A stretch of 6,309 bases of DNA from JAOPZW01 sp036555665 (lineage in GTDB: Bacteria > Actinomycetota > Thermoleophilia > Solirubrobacterales > Solirubrobacteraceae), in assembly GCA_036555665.1 (NCBI GenBank), contig DATBKW010000303.1, positions 1 through 6,309 on the forward strand, written 5' to 3'. The number at the start of each line of letters is the position of its first letter. The first letter of the stretch is position 1. Of the stretch, positions 5,488 through 6,309 are shown piece by piece. Below the pieces are notes generated by a model that saw nothing but the letters and a program-made list of their open reading frames with translations, was not told the DNA's origin and ran no database searches. Both the position numbers and the translations under genes were made by a program.

Positions 5488-6309
5488 TCAGCGCAGCGCG
5501 GCGCGGCGGATCTTGCCGCTGGCGGTCTTGGGCAGCTCGTCGGCGAAGTCGACGATGCGCGGGTACTTGTAGGGCGCGGTCTGGGCCTTGACGTGGTCCT
5601 GCAGCTCTTTCGCCAGTGCGTCGGATGGGCTGTGGCCGCCACGCAGCACGACGACGGCGCGGACCACCGCGCCGCGCTCGTCGTCGGGAGCCGGGACCAC
5701 CGCCGCCTCCGCCACGGCGGGGTGCTCGACGAGCGCCGACTCGACCTCGAAGGGGCCGATGCGGTAGCCGGCGGAGATGATCAGATCGTCGGTGCGGCCC
5801 TCGAAGAAGAGGAAGCCCTCGTCGTCCTGGGTGACGCGATCGCCGGTGCGCCACGGGCCGCTGGGCGCGGGGTCGTCGAGATAGCCGCGGAAGAAGGTCG
5901 GCACCGTGGAGGGGTCGAGCACGAGCTCGCCGTCGTCGACCCATGCGTCGATGCCGGGCAGCGGGCGGCCCATCGAGCCGGGCACCGCGGGGCGGTCGCG
6001 CGGCATCCCCGTGACCTGGCCGGTCTCGGTCTGGCCGTAGCCGTCGCGGACCCACAGCCCGGTGGCCTCGTGCCAGGCGCGCAGGACCTCGGGGTTGAGC
6101 GCCTCGCCGGCGGCGACGAGGCCGCGCAGGGTGGGGGTGGGGCGCGGTTGGGCGCGCTTGGCGATGATCCGGTACTCGGTCGGCGCCATGCACAGCACGG
6201 CGACGGGCTCCTCGGCGAGGAGCGCCAGGCGCTGGTCTGGGTCGAAGCGCTCGTCGTGCAGGAGTGCCGCGGCGCCGCGGATCCACGGCGCGATGAAGAC
6301 GTTGCGCGC
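5488..6309 (-). CDS. AMP-binding acyl-CoA synthetase, medium-chain (ACSM)-like; 5' partial
   Basis: The frame stays open to the right edge, so 273 C-terminal residues are seen and the P-loop-like adenylation motif lies outside. Going upstream of the GTG at 6198 the same frame still reads family-like sequence (FIAPWIRGAAALLHDERF), so that GTG is not the start. Visible adenylate-forming motifs are APTEYRII (42-49), the YGQTE core (91-95), TGD (155-157) for ribose binding, the hinge GRTDDLI (171-177), SAGYRIGP, and the adenylation lysine K266 in LPKTASGKIRR. The YKYPR string near the end is typical of the ACSM/acetyl-CoA-synthetase-like branch. It activates a carboxylic acid, probably a short or medium fatty or aromatic acid, to its CoA thioester. 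It is convergent with the lysyl-oxidase gene with no spacer, so it belongs to another transcription unit. Family sure; substrate unknown. Confidence 0.93.
   Translation of the reverse strand, partial: ARNVFIAPWIRGAAALLHDERFDPDQRLALLAEEPVAVLCMAPTEYRIIAKRAQPRPTPTLRGLVAAGEALNPEVLRAWHEATGLWVRDGYGQTETGQVTGMPRDRPAVPGSMGRPLPGIDAWVDDGELVLDPSTVPTFFRGYLDDPAPSGPWRTGDRVTQDDEGFLFFEGRTDDLIISAGYRIGPFEVESALVEHPAVAEAAVVPAPDDERGAVVRAVVVLRGGHSPSDALAKELQDHVKAQTAPYKYPRIVDFADELPKTASGKIRRAALR

Noticed and set aside
6187..6198. GTG or ATG near 6190-6198 as the start of the acyl-CoA synthetase
   Set aside because: The same frame continues to the right edge with family-like sequence upstream, so the gene is truncated by the window rather than short.
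1..6309. CRISPR arrays, tRNA/rRNA genes, insertion sequences, phage or defence genes
   Set aside because: No repeated spacer-like units, no tRNA-like cloverleaf, no transposase or integrase motifs and no terminal repeats were seen; all stretches over 300 bases are explained by the listed genes.

Overview
The window is very GC-rich (roughly 70% by eye), almost wholly coding, and carries bacterial genes with strong G/C third-position bias. A lysyl-oxidase-fold secreted protein, two FCD-type GntR regulators, apparently leaderless promoters and an ACSM-like acyl-CoA synthetase fit a high-GC actinobacterium. A Thermoleophilia/Solirubrobacterales-like host is my guess from the lysyl-oxidase gene and overall style; the sequence does not prove it.

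Left part, plus strand (2-2448): a compact three-gene unit. It holds the C-terminal part of an iron-dependent alcohol dehydrogenase of the hydroxyacid-oxoacid transhydrogenase (HOT/ADHFE1) type, then a metallo-beta-lactamase-fold lactonase very like Agrobacterium BlcC (AttM), then an FCD-type GntR regulator. The regulator appears to start at a CTG overlapping the lactonase stop (CTGA). The first two genes resemble the blcB-blcC part of the Agrobacterium gamma-butyrolactone operon, in which the lactone is opened to 4-hydroxybutyrate and oxidised to succinic semialdehyde. The Agrobacterium repressor BlcR is of the IclR family; here a GntR protein holds the adjacent regulatory position.

Centre (2449-3308): a long imperfect hairpin (2431-2487) fills the gap between two convergent GntR genes. 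The second, minus-strand, FadR-type GntR gene is divergent from a class III aminotransferase. The 91-bp divergent spacer has a TANNNT -10-like element exactly 8 nt before each start codon, no Shine-Dalgarno for either gene, and a small palindrome next to the regulator's -10. This suggests leaderless divergent transcription with regulator control.

Right part (3309-6309): a glutamate-1-semialdehyde-aminomutase-like class III aminotransferase is followed after 10 nt by a predicted secreted lysyl-oxidase-like protein that lacks the histidine cluster expected for copper. Its stop codon abuts the stop of a convergent acyl-CoA synthetase gene (TGATCA), which runs off the right edge.

Taken together, the left and centre look like a catabolic island for gamma-butyrolactone, 4-hydroxybutyrate or related C4 compounds. 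The aminotransferase may feed or drain a semialdehyde, but that link is inference from position only.
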